64,000 bases of DNA. It comes from Xiphydria camelus. Its lineage: Eukaryota; Arthropoda; Insecta; Hymenoptera; Xiphydriidae. The position numbers and the translations under genes were made by a program. Below are positions 28,734 to 39,959 of this stretch, one piece after another. The notes under the pieces were generated by a model that worked only from the letters and a program-made list of their open reading frames with translations, was not told where the DNA came from and did no database searches. Each line of letters opens with the position of its first letter. Positions within the stretch are counted from its first letter, which is position 1. Location of the stretch: positions 28,393,470 through 28,457,469 of the forward strand of contig OY783197.1 in the NCBI GenBank assembly GCA_963678675.1. Reading direction: 5' to 3'.

Positions 28734-29060
28734 CTTTTTCCGAGTGGTAAAACAGCCCGACCGAATCGGATAGAATGGTATGTAGTTTTCATCCAGGAAA
28801 TAAATGCGAATCTTCACGAAATGAGGGCTGTCGTCAAAGTCAAACGTAACTTCAATCGCCGGATCGTCGAATTTCACGAATATGTTCTTCGAGGATTTGA
28901 CGAATTTGCGGGAATTCGATGTTTTTTGCAAGCGTATTCGACATAGTGAACATGGGTAAACACCGAATAAATCGGTCTCCCTGCTGTTTCGTTCGATGTC
29001 ACGCGCGAAGTGGACACGAAAACTCATATTTTCGTAACCGATATTTTCAATATCACTCAT
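28689..29060 (-). CDS. uncharacterised ORF antisense to RpS24 exon 1 and intron 1
   Basis: An intronless ORF of 123 codons from an ATG at 29058-29060 (open further to a TTG at 29111). It is not recognised. The composition is protein-like, with alternating hydrophobic and acidic residues ([20 protein letters not shown]) and a CSLC pair, but no named domain. It overlaps the RpS24 first exon and first intron on the opposite strand, so either it is an unconstrained chance ORF or a nested or antisense gene. I lean toward chance. Confidence 0.2.
   Translation of the reverse strand: MSDIENIGYENMSFRVHFARDIERNSRETDLFGVYPCSLCRIRLQKTSNSRKFVKSSKNIFVKFDDPAIEVTFDFDDSPHFVKIRIYFLDENYIPFYPIRSGCFTTRKKTLHRKNSAPRTTNI
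28733..28741 (+). promoter_or_regulatory. TOP-like pyrimidine tract, RpS24 start site
   Basis: The tract TCTTTTTCC is followed 33 bases later by an ATG that abuts a donor (ATG|GTATGT). A 5' terminal oligopyrimidine at the transcription start is characteristic of ribosomal protein mRNAs, so I place the cap at about 28734 and infer a 5' UTR of about 41 nt. The position is inferred, not measured. Confidence 0.6.
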
Positions 29061-30412
29061 GTCGTCGTAATGTGTAACACAAAAATTGATTGATGCAAAA
29101 CATAACCTCAAGTCGATGTATTTTGACTCCTTATTCTAGACGGAGGGTACCGCCACAATCAGAACGAGAAAGTTCATGACCAATCGGCTCTTATGCCGAA
29201 AACAAATGGTGAGTAGGTCACGTTTTTATTTCTCGTGGATTTCACTATAATTTGCAGATGTGTCTGTGGACTGTCTTCTGCTTGATGGAAGATTGACTAG
29301 CTGCTCTTTCCTTTCATAGTACATCCTTCCTAAAATTGTTAACATTGCCTTCATCTCCATTCAAAAATATCTATTTTGGATATCTAGATGGAAGTACAGA
29401 TTTGCAGACCCATTATGCAAACAAAATTTGTCTTTAATCTTATAATTTTAACATAATAAATGTGCCTTTTCTTTTCAGGTCGTGGATGTACTCCATCCAG
29501 GTCAGCCCTCGGTTCGAAAAACCGAAATACGCGAAAAATTAGCTAAGATGTACAAAGTTACGCCCGACGTCATTTTCGTCTTTGGTTTCCAAACCAACTT
29601 TGGAGGCGGTAAATCGACAGGTTTCGCGTTGATTTACGACACTCTGGACTTTGCCAAGAAATTCGAGCCCAAGCACAGGCTGGCAAGGCATGGACTGTTT
29701 GAGAAACAGAAACAGACGAGAAAACAACGCAAGGAACGTAAGAACAGAATGAAGAAGGTCAGGGGCACCAAGAAGACCAAGGTCGGAGCTGCGTCGAAGA
29801 AGGTGAGATAAAATTCATTGCAGAGTACTGTATTCTCTTTCCTTGCTGAACAGAGCATAATATTGCGGCATTGAGTTACATAGCTGTAAGAAACGAACAT
29901 ATTTCTGTGGTATGGAAAAAGAGTAGCGAAGAAGAAAAGCATTTTAATTCTAAAGCAATGTTATCCAATGCCGCATTATATGGATAAGATTCAATTTTTC
30001 ATTCTGCTTTGGTGCTTTGAATTGTAATTCGTATTGGTGCATGGTTCCATATATTCGTAAATTATTTCTTTTTCCTCTATCTATGATTTCATGATCATTT
30101 GTTTGTACCTATGGGACTACATTTTCTTGAACTTTTCTTTCACGCGAGTATTTCGTTATTTTCTTCTACACTCAGCTTTTTATGAAAGCTTATTCTCCAA
30201 ATAAATTTACACTAGAAATAATATGAAAGATGCCCAACAAGCTTGAATAGAATTGAGGCATTTTTGTATCAAATCAATTCAATTTACTCGCAAAATAATG
30301 CTCCTCATATAACTGTAATAGAATATTTATACCTATGTAATATTATTTTCGGTTAATTTCGCATGTGGTGGTGGTATACGCTTTTCTGTTCACATTCTAG
30401 GCGAAGAAGTAG
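28775..30412 (+). CDS. RpS24: 40S ribosomal protein S24 (eS24)
   Basis: A structural protein of the small ribosomal subunit, required for 18S rRNA maturation. Coding exons are 28775-28777 (ATG only), 29140-29208, 29479-29802 and 30401-30412 (three codons plus stop), together 408 nt or 135 residues, matching family length. The protein reads [18 protein letters not shown] after the Met, then [40 protein letters not shown] and the basic tail [19 protein letters not shown]. No in-frame ATG exists in exon 2 upstream of the conserved start (a TAG sits at the acceptor), so the Met must be spliced in. Human RPS24 likewise has an ATG-only first coding exon. The final exon adds AKK; retention of intron 3 would end the protein as VR. 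The exact ATG exon is the only uncertain part. It is divergent from Sirt1. Confidence 0.94.
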
Positions 30413-31315
30413 TCAAATGTTCGTCATTTGCACTACGAATATCAAGAAGGGATGATCACATATTTACGATGTTTACACGTGGTCGGCATGTCTACGCAAC
30501 GTTGCTATCAATGGGATTCTGTTACATTTTTATTATTTATCTACGCTAAGATCTGCCAAAGTTATTACCGATGTGAAGTTTACCTCCCGCGTTATCGCCA
30601 CTTACTTTTCACAGTGACGAATGAATCAGATTAATGCTTCTAATTCATATCTTTTGAACTCTCCATTGGTTACAACTTTAGCAGACTAGAGGACAATCTA
30701 GTTCCCCTTATCACTCTGCCCTTTCTCCTACTTTGGTTAAGGAACTACTCTGCTTGTATAAATCGCGCCTTCAAGCTTTTATTCGTCCACTCGCGTTCTT
30801 TATTCTTACTTTCGATGAAACCGTTATTCTATTCTACTTCATGCGCAAGTTTCTCATGATTGCTCTTTAATTAAGCTTCAAGGTACAAAACGATATTGCC
30901 AATCATTTCAGTAATTTCTATATGTACATGAGGAAGAGTAGAGGTACACCTGGTGATGGGTTATCATTTGTAATTTTGAATAATAACTGCCGCTGTGAAA
31001 GATCACATCTCTGGTCTCTCACATAGGACAGTTCCTCTGCGCAAAGAGTTGAATGTCAAGGCGTTAGTTGTTTTTCATTTATGCATGTTGGGAAATAGCG
31101 CGTTCGCAATTTATCAATCATTTATTCATTTATAAGTGTTCACATACTTTTCGTACTCCTGTCCAACGCATGTAAACGGTAGATTCTATCTTGTACTTAT
31201 TCGGACAAACACGTTTTTCTATTACAGTAAAACTCGTCATGCAACATGAAGACCACAATTTATACATCGGCGTAAAAGTTATTGTAAGATCTTACGATCG
31301 CAAGTTGATGTTTAT

Positions 31316-31335
31316 AATAAATTTTACGCAATAAA
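31316..31335 (+). promoter_or_regulatory. candidate plus-strand poly(A) signals
   Basis: AATAAA at 31316-31321 and again at 31330-31335 are the first plus-strand signals found past the RpS24 stop. That implies a 0.9-kb 3' UTR, long for a ribosomal protein gene, so a non-canonical nearer site is possible. Minus-strand AATAAA motifs at about 31370 and 31459 could end the convergent gene at 31695, so the two 3' ends probably abut or overlap. Confidence 0.3.
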
Positions 31336-31694
31336 AATCCATCATTTTGTGATCAAAGATTCGTGTACTTTTTATTGCTATGGTATCCCAAACCATTTTT
31401 GTCCAATATGCTAAGATGACTGACAGATTCCCCGTTGATTCCTTGGTCTCAAACGTTTATTTCAACAAATAGTCACATCAGTTATAGGTAGCAACAATGA
31501 AAATAATGTAATTCTAAGCGTTTTTCTTCTAGATAACGTAAGACTCTTATTCCGTACACGCTTTTGCAGTTGAAAGTGCCTTCAAGGCCTCCTAGAGGGC
31601 GGCGATTTCGCTCAGTAATCACTGAAAAGTAGAAGGATATTTATAATTTGAATAGCAGTTTTTAGTATCGTGCGTCAAAGATGAGCCTAACTTG

Positions 31695-33205
31695 TTAAAC
31701 AGCATTTTGTGGTATCACCACTTCTGCTTCTGGCCGCCCAGAATCACTGTCAGTTTCGTTAAATTCGTCCCCTTCCTCCTGTACATCCGCCACTTCAGTG
31801 GTGGTAGGAAGTTCCGTAGAATCCGGTAACGCCAACTCCGTTGATGCTGATTCTGGTTGGGTAGAAACGATAATGGAGTCATTCCATTTTCCAAATTCTA
31901 ACTCTATCCAACCACTCTCGTCGTTAGATTCCGTGTCGGTCGGTGGTGGGACTTCCCAGTATCTAGTACGATTATTAACGCCATTGCAGTTCGCGTTCAC
32001 TTTCCGAATGAAATACCATTGCCCCACGCGAAATCCCCAATCCTTGTCTGGGTCGAATGTCAGCGTAGCTGTAAAGTAATACACATAGGTCATAATTCCC
32101 AGGGCCAGTACGTATATCTTGAGTATGTGTCATCAATGATTAACAAGTGGCGAGTACGGCGAGATGAGTGACAGTAAGTAAATTTATGTAAGAAGAGTAA
32201 GATATAAGGCTGTGATTGCTCGAGGAAAGAAAAATTGAAGCACTTCTGCATTGAATAAGACTAACACCTTACGTAATTTCACATGCGGTAGCATTTAATG
32301 CCGTACCGAAGTTAGAAACAAGATTTCTTCCTTACACAAATCAAGAAAGAAACTCCCAGGATTTTGTTCATGGGATTCGAGACCATCAAAATCCGCCACA
32401 TCCTCGACCTGTTTTGACTGAAAATTCGTTTCAACTGGTCGCCCCATGAGGCGATCTCTGATACCTCTAAACCAGTCACGAATACCTTCCCCAAACTCGC
32501 TTTGCCTGTGATGGCCGACATTTAATCCCAAGCGTCCTAAAACATGAGTAGGAGATATATGGTAAACATATCTAATAACCGCTGGGAAGATACTGCACGA
32601 ACTGATAGGATTAGTCACGGCGAATTCATCATTTTATTAAAAATAACAGAAGCACATGATACAATATATGAGCAATGTGTACAATAGAGTAACGTTAAAC
32701 AGCTGTCATGCACGCCAATATGGCTTGGCACGAACGGATGTGATATCCGGAGAAGTAATGATGATTATAACAGATCAACGTAAGTCGGGGTATTCCTTTG
32801 TCCTTCATACGCGGATGTACAACCCAAGGATGCTAGTCTCATGACGTTCCATGATCAGTAACTCTTTTTAATTGCAGGAAGCTAACGTTAATCCTAATTA
32901 GAAATGACTAAATGCACTTCTTCCTAACATGAATAATAATTCTTTCGGAAAAGCTGCTAATTAATACCAGGCAGATGACGATTGGTAGACGAAACACGGT
33001 TACGCAAATTAATTTAACACCTAACTGATTTTATGAAGACTAACACGAGATAGCTTATGTATATTGGGAGATGTGGACCTTAATTCGACATCTAACTTAT
33101 CCGTATTGTAATATACATATGTAATTCACAACCTTCGCTGGGCACGCCTAAAGCTCCGAAAGCACAGAACGATATTAGACACAGCGTAACAATTGAGCGT
33201 GACAT
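31695..33205 (-). CDS. predicted secreted protein of unknown function
   Basis: Three minus-strand coding exons, 33133-33205, 32336-32536 and 31695-32068, join in phase to 648 nt or 215 residues. The N-terminus (SRSIVTLCLISFCAFGALG after Met) is a typical signal peptide, with likely cleavage near residue 20-22. The middle has a basic, Arg-rich stretch (IRDWFRGIRDRLMGRPVE). A compact segment follows that is rich in aromatic residues (FDPDKDWGFRVGQWYFIRKV). The C-terminal third is Ser/Thr/Glu-rich and acidic, like a linker or O-glycosylated tail. Only two or three Cys remain, so it is not a cystine-knot or antimicrobial type. I do not recognise the family. Exon 2 uses donor T|GTAAGG at 32335; a later GTACGG donor would break the phase. 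The acceptor and donor fit makes the model credible, but homology is untested. Confidence 0.75.
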
Positions 33206-33600
33206 TTTAACACTGCTACTGGGATCCCACACAAAGGCTGGCGATCTTTTATAGACCCCAGCGACGGATGTGCATGCACGGCGATCTCATTATTGTAATT
33301 TTATCAAGAATGGCACGAGTTAGCTTATATTATATGCATTGAAATGGAATTGGCCTTCGTTCTCCAGGGCACCTTGATCCCAACTGAACTATTTAACCCT
33401 GTGAAATCAATTGACTCGTTGGATCTTTGCGCAAAATGCAACGATATTATTCAATTAACGCGTTTCGCTTCGTTCTTTGAAGTATAGGTAATTTCTTCGC
33501 GCTAGAAGTACTTCCCACAAATGTTGTCCTTGACTGATAAGTTATGTTACTGAAGCTCCATTCTAACCATCCACCCTTACCCCTGTTTTGTTATTCCAGT
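33206..33600. other. upstream region of the secreted-protein gene
   Basis: AT-rich sequence 5' of the gene that starts at 33205 (minus). A TATAAA-like motif (TTTATAGACC read on plus at 33249, giving TATAAA on minus at 33250-33255) lies about 45-50 bases upstream of the ATG and would suit a TATA promoter with a very short 5' UTR. Nothing else stands out. Confidence 0.4.
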
Positions 33601-33602
33601 AA

Positions 33603-34788
33603 TTTTTACCCTAGTAGCTTTTGGACGTTGATGGAAAGTCTAGATCGAAAAGATGTTGGTCTCCCACGACAATTACACAAATGAAAAGGTAGGGTGTCGT
33701 GTCCTAACATCATCCAAGCAGAAATAGATTGTACCTGTTCTGCTTGCAATTGAATATTCGTTATCTTTACAAAATTGAAAGTTATAACGAATCCAGTTCC
33801 TGTTGTTTGTAGCTGGTACAGTATCCTAGCAGCGTCCACTTGCCATGGGATCTGTAAGTATACATACATACCTATACCCCGTAATACATACTGTATTCTC
33901 CGTATTGATTTCGCCGTGCTATGTGGGATAAGATAATAGCATCTCATTCGCTACGATACCAAGCTACTGCACCGTTCCTCAGAACCTTTCTGGCATCGTA
34001 GACCAGGTCGATAGTTGCCATATTGTAGGATTTTTAAAAACCTACGTTCGTAGAAAGGGGTATGAGCGCTCTCTGTGCGTTTTACTTTCGCACAGACTGT
34101 ACCGAGTTAATTGAAGGAAACAGGGGATCCCGTGATGAATAGGCAACTATAGTAATATCAACCGGGAGGTGAGCTTGAGCAAAGCGTATGCCTCGTGCTC
34201 CTCTTATCCCTTACAAACGGGAGGAATAGCACAGGATCGAAATTGGGGGTATCCCCGGGGCATTTTATGTTATACCCAAATCCTCGTGGTAATCTGGGAT
34301 GATTCCAGGGAACACGAGGATCTTGTGGATGGAGTGGAAAGGACTAGGGAGAAGGTTCCAGAGCCTTTTAGAAACTCCTCTAACGTAGTTCTATCAAATT
34401 GGGGTCAGATGGGAACAGGGTCGAAACATTGATCCGCGATCATGATCAAGTTTGGGTTTCGTCGAACGACTTCAACACGTCCCAAACTCGTTCCGGAGTG
34501 ACCTTTGCAGCGTAGGAGTTGACTCCCCCGCTCATGCAGATACTGCACGTGAGACCCATTGCGCAAATTCCTCCTTGCGGTTTCGCAGTACCCCGCAACG
34601 TAATATGTCCTGTTTTGATTGTGGGGGGTCTGGAGATAAGATAAGCTCGTGGGTGTCCGGTTTGAGGCATATATTTGGCCGAATACTCTGACCGGGAACA
34701 TCCCAGGGTCTTGGATACTTATTCCAACGGCCCATTCCCTTTCCAATAACGGCATAATGGACTCGCCCAGTTCAGCTACCTCTGCCAT
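33603..34788 (-). pseudogene. decayed coding-like sequence of unknown origin
   Basis: Minus-strand reading shows several protein-like stretches that pass between frames: 34788 down to about 34540, 34735-34532, 34670-34446, about 34390-34040, 34018-33950 and 33947-33606. No ordinary intron borders join them, and stops and frameshifts interrupt them. A gene-like ATG sits at 34788 and another at about 34020, suggesting two consecutive short ORFs. This is the pattern expected of a disabled insertion such as an endogenised RNA-virus fragment or an old transposon gene, but I recognise no domain. A plus-strand ORF (34169-34432) overlaps and is equally unassigned. I give no reconstruction. Confidence 0.25.
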
Positions 34789-34897
34789 GTTCTAGATCGA
34801 GCCAGCTAGCCGTAGCCAACAGGCCTGGGTGGACGCAACTCCCGGACCCAGCGAGCGAATGGGAGGGCCGTGGCAAGGCTGCCGGTCGTGCAAAAAC

Positions 34898-34906
34898 AAG
34901 ATGGCG
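34898..34906 (+). promoter_or_regulatory. YY1-like motif at the zinc-finger gene promoter
   Basis: AAGATGGCG is a motif often found overlapping the transcription start of TATA-less animal genes. It lies 142 bases before the ATG of the zinc-finger gene. Its own ATG opens a tiny upstream ORF (ATG GCG ATG TAG). Inferred promoter position only. Confidence 0.35.
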
Positions 34907-35047
34907 ATGTAGAACGCGTACGGGCTGTTCGACGATCTACAAAAAAGTCATTTTTTCGTGATACCGGGGGTTTTAGACGTTGTTTCACGGTAGAACGTGG
35001 TGTCCAAGATAAATGCCACCTTGTGGCGTAGAAGTGGACTGAAAGAA

Positions 35048-38000
35048 ATGCTGCACCCGCTGATGGAGTCGAAGAACGACATGGAGATGCACTCCAGCAA
35101 CGACGAGAACATCGGAGCGCAGCTACCGATTTTTGTAAGTGCTTCAAGCTCTTTCGGAATTGATTTTCATGCGCGGCTGGCATCGTGATACGTGAACGCA
35201 CTTATCGCGGAAGCGATAAACGTAAAATGCCGAGGGGAAAGTCGCCGTTATACTGGGACGCCGTGAGTTATTGGGTTTGTGGAGTGCTGTGGCGGTGGCT
35301 TCGCTTTCTGAAGGTGCGGTTAAACGGCCTGTGATAATGCGAGCCGCATCGCGCGCGCCTTTGATCTGTGTCGAAAAACCGACAAACGATGGATCGCGCG
35401 AACTTGGCTCGGCTCGCGCTATCACCGGCCGTTTAACCGCACCTTGACGCACTGACGCGCGTCGTGGCAATTGTGATTTTTTTGACGAGTGCCGTCGATT
35501 TTCCAAAACCCAACTTCAACGAAACGCGCACGGTTCGCTTTTCGTCAACTTCTTCGTGAATAACAACGTAACCTCCCACGGCGTCCGATAAAGGAAGCGC
35601 TAACGTTAGGAATGCTTATTTTCATTGCCACTTAATTTTAACACGATGCCAGACCCATCTTTTTCTCTCTTCTAAAGCTTTCGTCTCGGTGTTCGACTGC
35701 TAGAGAGTTTTCACTCTTTTCTCTGTTCTCAGGACTCAATGATGGAATTACCATTGCCGTGTAAAACTTTCAACAAACTGAAGGATCCGTATATTAAATT
35801 GCAAAGATGCGATAAGATATGGAAGACTTTGCAGCTCATACGGACTATGCAAGAAGACGACGATAGCGAGGATGATACCAATTCAGAGGAGACTGAGAGT
35901 AATTGCGAAGAGGTCGAGGAGAGCAATAACAGTGGTTCTAAAACTGAAACGGAAAGACTCAGACCGTCGACACCCTATATTCCGTATAAACCAGATATCG
36001 GAAATGGAAACACGACATTGTCGAATTTAACTTTCGAAGTAACAAAGAGAAAACAACTTTTTCAATGCGAGACCTGTGGAAAGGAGTACAGGGAGAAAAG
36101 GAGCATGAGGGAACACTCCGAAAAAGTACACGGTATCTATGTACCGCTTCAGTATCACAAGAAAGTCAGCGTCAGTTCAGCTCAGCCGACTCAACCGGTT
36201 CAACCAGCTCAGCCAGCTCAGCCGGACCCAGTAGCAGAGGAAGATGACAACAGAAGATGCCCGACCTGTGGAAAGACATTCACGCGGAGGACAAACATGA
36301 TAATACATTCGGAGTCCATGCACGGGGTTGCCATACCTCATAAGAGAAGGTACCGCAGGAAACCCTCGGAAGAGGAATTCGTGGTGCTTCAGCCAGAGTC
36401 GCAGTCGAAGGGTGAAAGAAGAGGACACTTTTGCCAAATATGCGGTAAGGTGTTCGTGGAGAGAAGATCCATGAAGAAGCACTCTCTAAGAGAACACGGG
36501 ATTCATATACCACGGGTTCGTCCTGGTGTAAGAAGCGATACGATGGTGAGTATACCCAATAACGTAAACCTTCGATCGATGGTGATTAAAAGCACGAAGG
36601 AGGGAGAACTTCATCTAACCAAGGATAGATCGCAAATGAAGTTTTCGCAAAAGGGACGCGGGGGTCTGTCGACGGGATTGTGGGGACGCAGAGAATTCTC
36701 TGGAAAGTCAAAAATATTGCGTAACGAGAAACAGACTGTTTACAATAACAAGAGATTAAATGGCCGCGAGAAGAGTTACTTTTGTCCGACGTGTGGAAAG
36801 GGATACGCGGAAAATAGAGCCATGAAAATTCATTCGTTTCGAGATCACGGAATTTTTATACCAAAAGCAACGTCAGGGAAGAAAGCCAAGGAAGCGCGAC
36901 AGTCGACGGGTGGTGGCTCGGACATTGAAGCGTCTAGGGTTAACGCGAGCGCGGAGAAGAAATCGGAAGTTCCGGTTAGAAGGTCAATGCGACACATGAG
37001 ATCTCTGCCTACTAATGTCTCAGAATCTATTCAAAGCGAGTCTCTTGAGGGCACCGATGATCGGCATTCCCTACTTCCCGAAAATACGAATGATCGACGT
37101 TCCGCTCTGGCCGAGAGTGCGAGCGGTGAGCTTTCCGATTTTTCCGAGAACCCGTGGCGTTCTGTTCCTGCCGAGGATAAGAGTGGTCATCGTTCCGTTC
37201 CTGCCGAGGATAAGAGCGGTCGTCGTTCCGTTCTTGCTGAAAATACGAGCGGTCGGCGTTCCGTCCTTGCTGAAAGTACGAGCGGTCGGCGTTCCGTCCT
37301 TGGCGAGAGTACGAGTGGTCGCCGTTCTGTTCTTGCCAAGAGTACGAGTGGTCGGCGTTCCGTTCTTCGGAAGGAGAGAAAGACTATTTCTCCCGATAAT
37401 TCAGACGACGAAGGGGGTGAAAATATGGATGCGTCTTCCGCGTCACACGAGGAGACTCAACACTTGGAGGCTAAAACTCCGGGGGCTAGAAACCCGAAGA
37501 TTCTTAACCCAGAAGAAGACATTGGAATGATTACTTGCGTATTATGTCAGAGAGAGTCAAAGTATATTAGAAACCACTTGACAATGTATCACAAGATCAA
37601 AGCCCCTGGAGAAATTGTGCGAATGTCGATAGAACGGACCTTGAATAAGCGTAAATCTCAATCGAAAGGAGCCAAAAACACTCCGAAGATATCTGAGCCG
37701 ATCGAGCCTGTCGCACAGGAGGAACAGCAGAAAACTGATGATGCGGTGACTGCTCCTCGATTACGCGCCAGAGCTAACAGGACACCGGTCGAGCAAGTTA
37801 CGACTCGTCATAATTTGAGAAAACGGAAGGCGGATTGGTCCTTTGCGAATCTGGACAGAAGCAGCGAGTCAAGTGACGAACCTCCTCTAAAAATGCCAAA
37901 AAAGGGTAATGGTTTCGTTTGCGACGTCTGCTTTGGAGTCTACGCGAACCCTACGAGCTGGTACAGACATACAAATAAACATCGAATGAGAGGAGAGACC

Positions 38001-39959
38001 AAGGAGAATTCCGCTACGTGGAAGAACAAATACAAGAATTCACGGTTAATGCAACAGCAGAATGCGACGGAAGACCATTCAGCGGACGCAACGATCGAAG
38101 ATATTCTCCAAGATACCATAGATTCACTGGCGGAAGATGCACCTGTCGATGAAACGAGGCGCGATTCGTTTGAAGTCAACGCGGGATTCCAGGACGAAGA
38201 CGAAGAAGTTGACGTAATACAGGTAGATTCGCCCAATGACAATGTCGATATAATCGTTGAAGATGCTCTGGTCGAGAAACCGAATGTTGTCGTAACTTCG
38301 CCAAATGACAGACAAATGGCTCCACTTGAATTGAAGAAACAAGAAGACGTAGAAACCAAATGCGTTTGCGGTATGGTATTCCATAATGCCTACGCCATGT
38401 TCGCTCACAAGATAAATTGCACGCACGGCAACAACGAGGAGACGGAAAATCAATGCGTGTCGCGAACCAGTAGCGACCGCGATTCGGGCATTGGAATAAG
38501 CATAACCATAAAAAAAAGAAACGATTCATACGAAATAGTGAGTAAAGAAAACGGCGATGAACAGGTCTCGAAAGATTCGGCAACCTCGCAAGCCTTGGAA
38601 AACTTGTCCGGTAGTAATTCCCCAAACGTGATTTCCGACGATAGCGACGACGAAGAGGATGACGACGACTACGATGATGACACGGCGACTGAAGACGAAT
38701 CTCAGGTCGATAGATCGTTGGCGTACAGCGTGAATCATAGCTTCTTAAAGTTGGAACTTGTTGAAGACGACGGTGATGTCAACATCGAGGAAGAAGAAGA
38801 CGAAGAAAATTGTACTCGGAACGATAAAGGCTACAGAGAAGAAACGAAGACAACGGAAGCTCCAAATCGGGACGGCAACTACGCGGGTGTAACGGATGAA
38901 GTAATCGAGTTTGTGGAGGTGGCGATGTGCCAGCAAATGGAGCAACAGCAAGAACAAGTGGAACAAGACGTTCTGGGTGATGGGGCACTAGAAGAAACCA
39001 CCTTCAACGGCAAGGATCCTTTGATTCAATACACGCACAAGTGTCGAAAGTGTCGGAAACTTTTTGTCGGAAATCAAGAATTGCTCGAGCACGAGAAGAA
39101 TCACCCAAACAAGGTCGACGAAGTCTGTCCCTGCGGCATGAATTTCAAGTCCATCGGTGACTTTGATGCCCACCTCCAACAATATCATCCGATCTGCTTG
39201 ACATGTGGCTACTGCAAAATCAAATTCAGCGGAATCATCGAATACGACGAGCATCGCTGTCACGTCACCAAAGGAGTTGTGCGTAAAAAGCCGATTGCGA
39301 CGATGAAGTGTCCCATTTGCGAGGCCCCCTTCACTTCGATGAGAAAATTGGACATGCACTTCGAAGCGAGACACAAGAACTCTGCGTTGCCGTATCAATG
39401 CTACAAATGCACGGAGAGATTTCCGAGTGTCGAGCAACGATCACTCCACTCGCAGGAGAAACATCCGGGTAAAGAAACCTGCAGTATCTGCGGAATCACA
39501 TTCTTCACCGTCAGCACAAAGGCCGTTCACGAATCCTACCATCTCGGACAAGGCTATCCCTGCCACGTATGCAAAACGAGTTACTCCGTGCCGTCCTATT
39601 TGACAGGGCACATCAAGAGGGTTCACAGCATCGGCTGCGACGACACGGTCACGTGTGACATATGCGACAAAGCCATGAAAAGAAAGTCCTATCCGAAGCA
39701 TATGAGGAATCACGACGACTTCACAGATTGCGAATTGTGCAAGAAGACGTTCTACAACACTCGTGCCCTAGAGAAGCACATCATGACGATACATCCGTAT
39801 AACTATCCGCGAAAGGTCTGTCCCCACTGTCAAAGATCTTTTCCGACAATAGATCAATTGAGTAAGCACATCACCGCACTCCATACGGACTACACATTGG
39901 ATAACTTCCTGAGTCAGAGAACACTACCCATGTTACAAAGAAAACCGGATGCGAATTAG
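35048..39959 (+). CDS. large C2H2 zinc-finger protein
   Basis: Two coding exons, 35048-35134 and 35733-39959 (intron GTAAGT to TTCTCAG, in phase), encode 1437 residues. An in-frame TAG at 34991 makes 35048 the first ATG. Four separated fingers lie near residues 139, 205, 262 and 379, all of the form CxxCGK...H(4-5)H and each followed by HGI or HGV. Weaker fingers lie near 631, 758 and 907. A C-terminal cluster of about ten fingers spans roughly 1130-1411. Between them are acidic, Ser/Glu-rich linkers (EEDDDDYDDDTATEDES), basic KKRK-like patches and an 11-residue repeat array (about 472-574). This architecture implies a nuclear DNA-binding regulator. No orthologue is recognised: there is no N-terminal ZAD, BTB or KRAB domain that would name a subfamily. 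Poly(A) signals lie at 40401 and 40686. Confidence 0.92.
35311..35445. mobile_element. inverted-repeat element in the zinc-finger gene intron
   Basis: The left arm starts AAGGTGCGGTTAAACGGCCT and the right arm ends GGCCGTTTAACCGCACCTT. Matching continues inward through GTGATAATGCGAGCCG and CGGCTCGCGCTATCAC with few mismatches, about 36 bases per arm around a ~60-base spacer. There is no ORF. It looks like a MITE, but I cannot define a target duplication confidently. Confidence 0.6.
37062..37368 (+). repeat. 33-bp coding minisatellite
   Basis: An in-frame tandem repeat of 11 residues, consensus RRSVLAESTSG, with variants such as HRSVPAEDKSG and RHSLLPENTND. There are about nine units, the last six most alike, inside the zinc-finger gene. 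Because the period is divisible by three, a second plus-strand frame (37015-37530) also stays open across it. Confidence 0.9.

Noticed and set aside
37015..37530. 171-codon ORF inside the zinc-finger gene
   Set aside because: A second frame kept open by the 33-bp repeat. No independent evidence, so it is kept only as part of the minisatellite finding.
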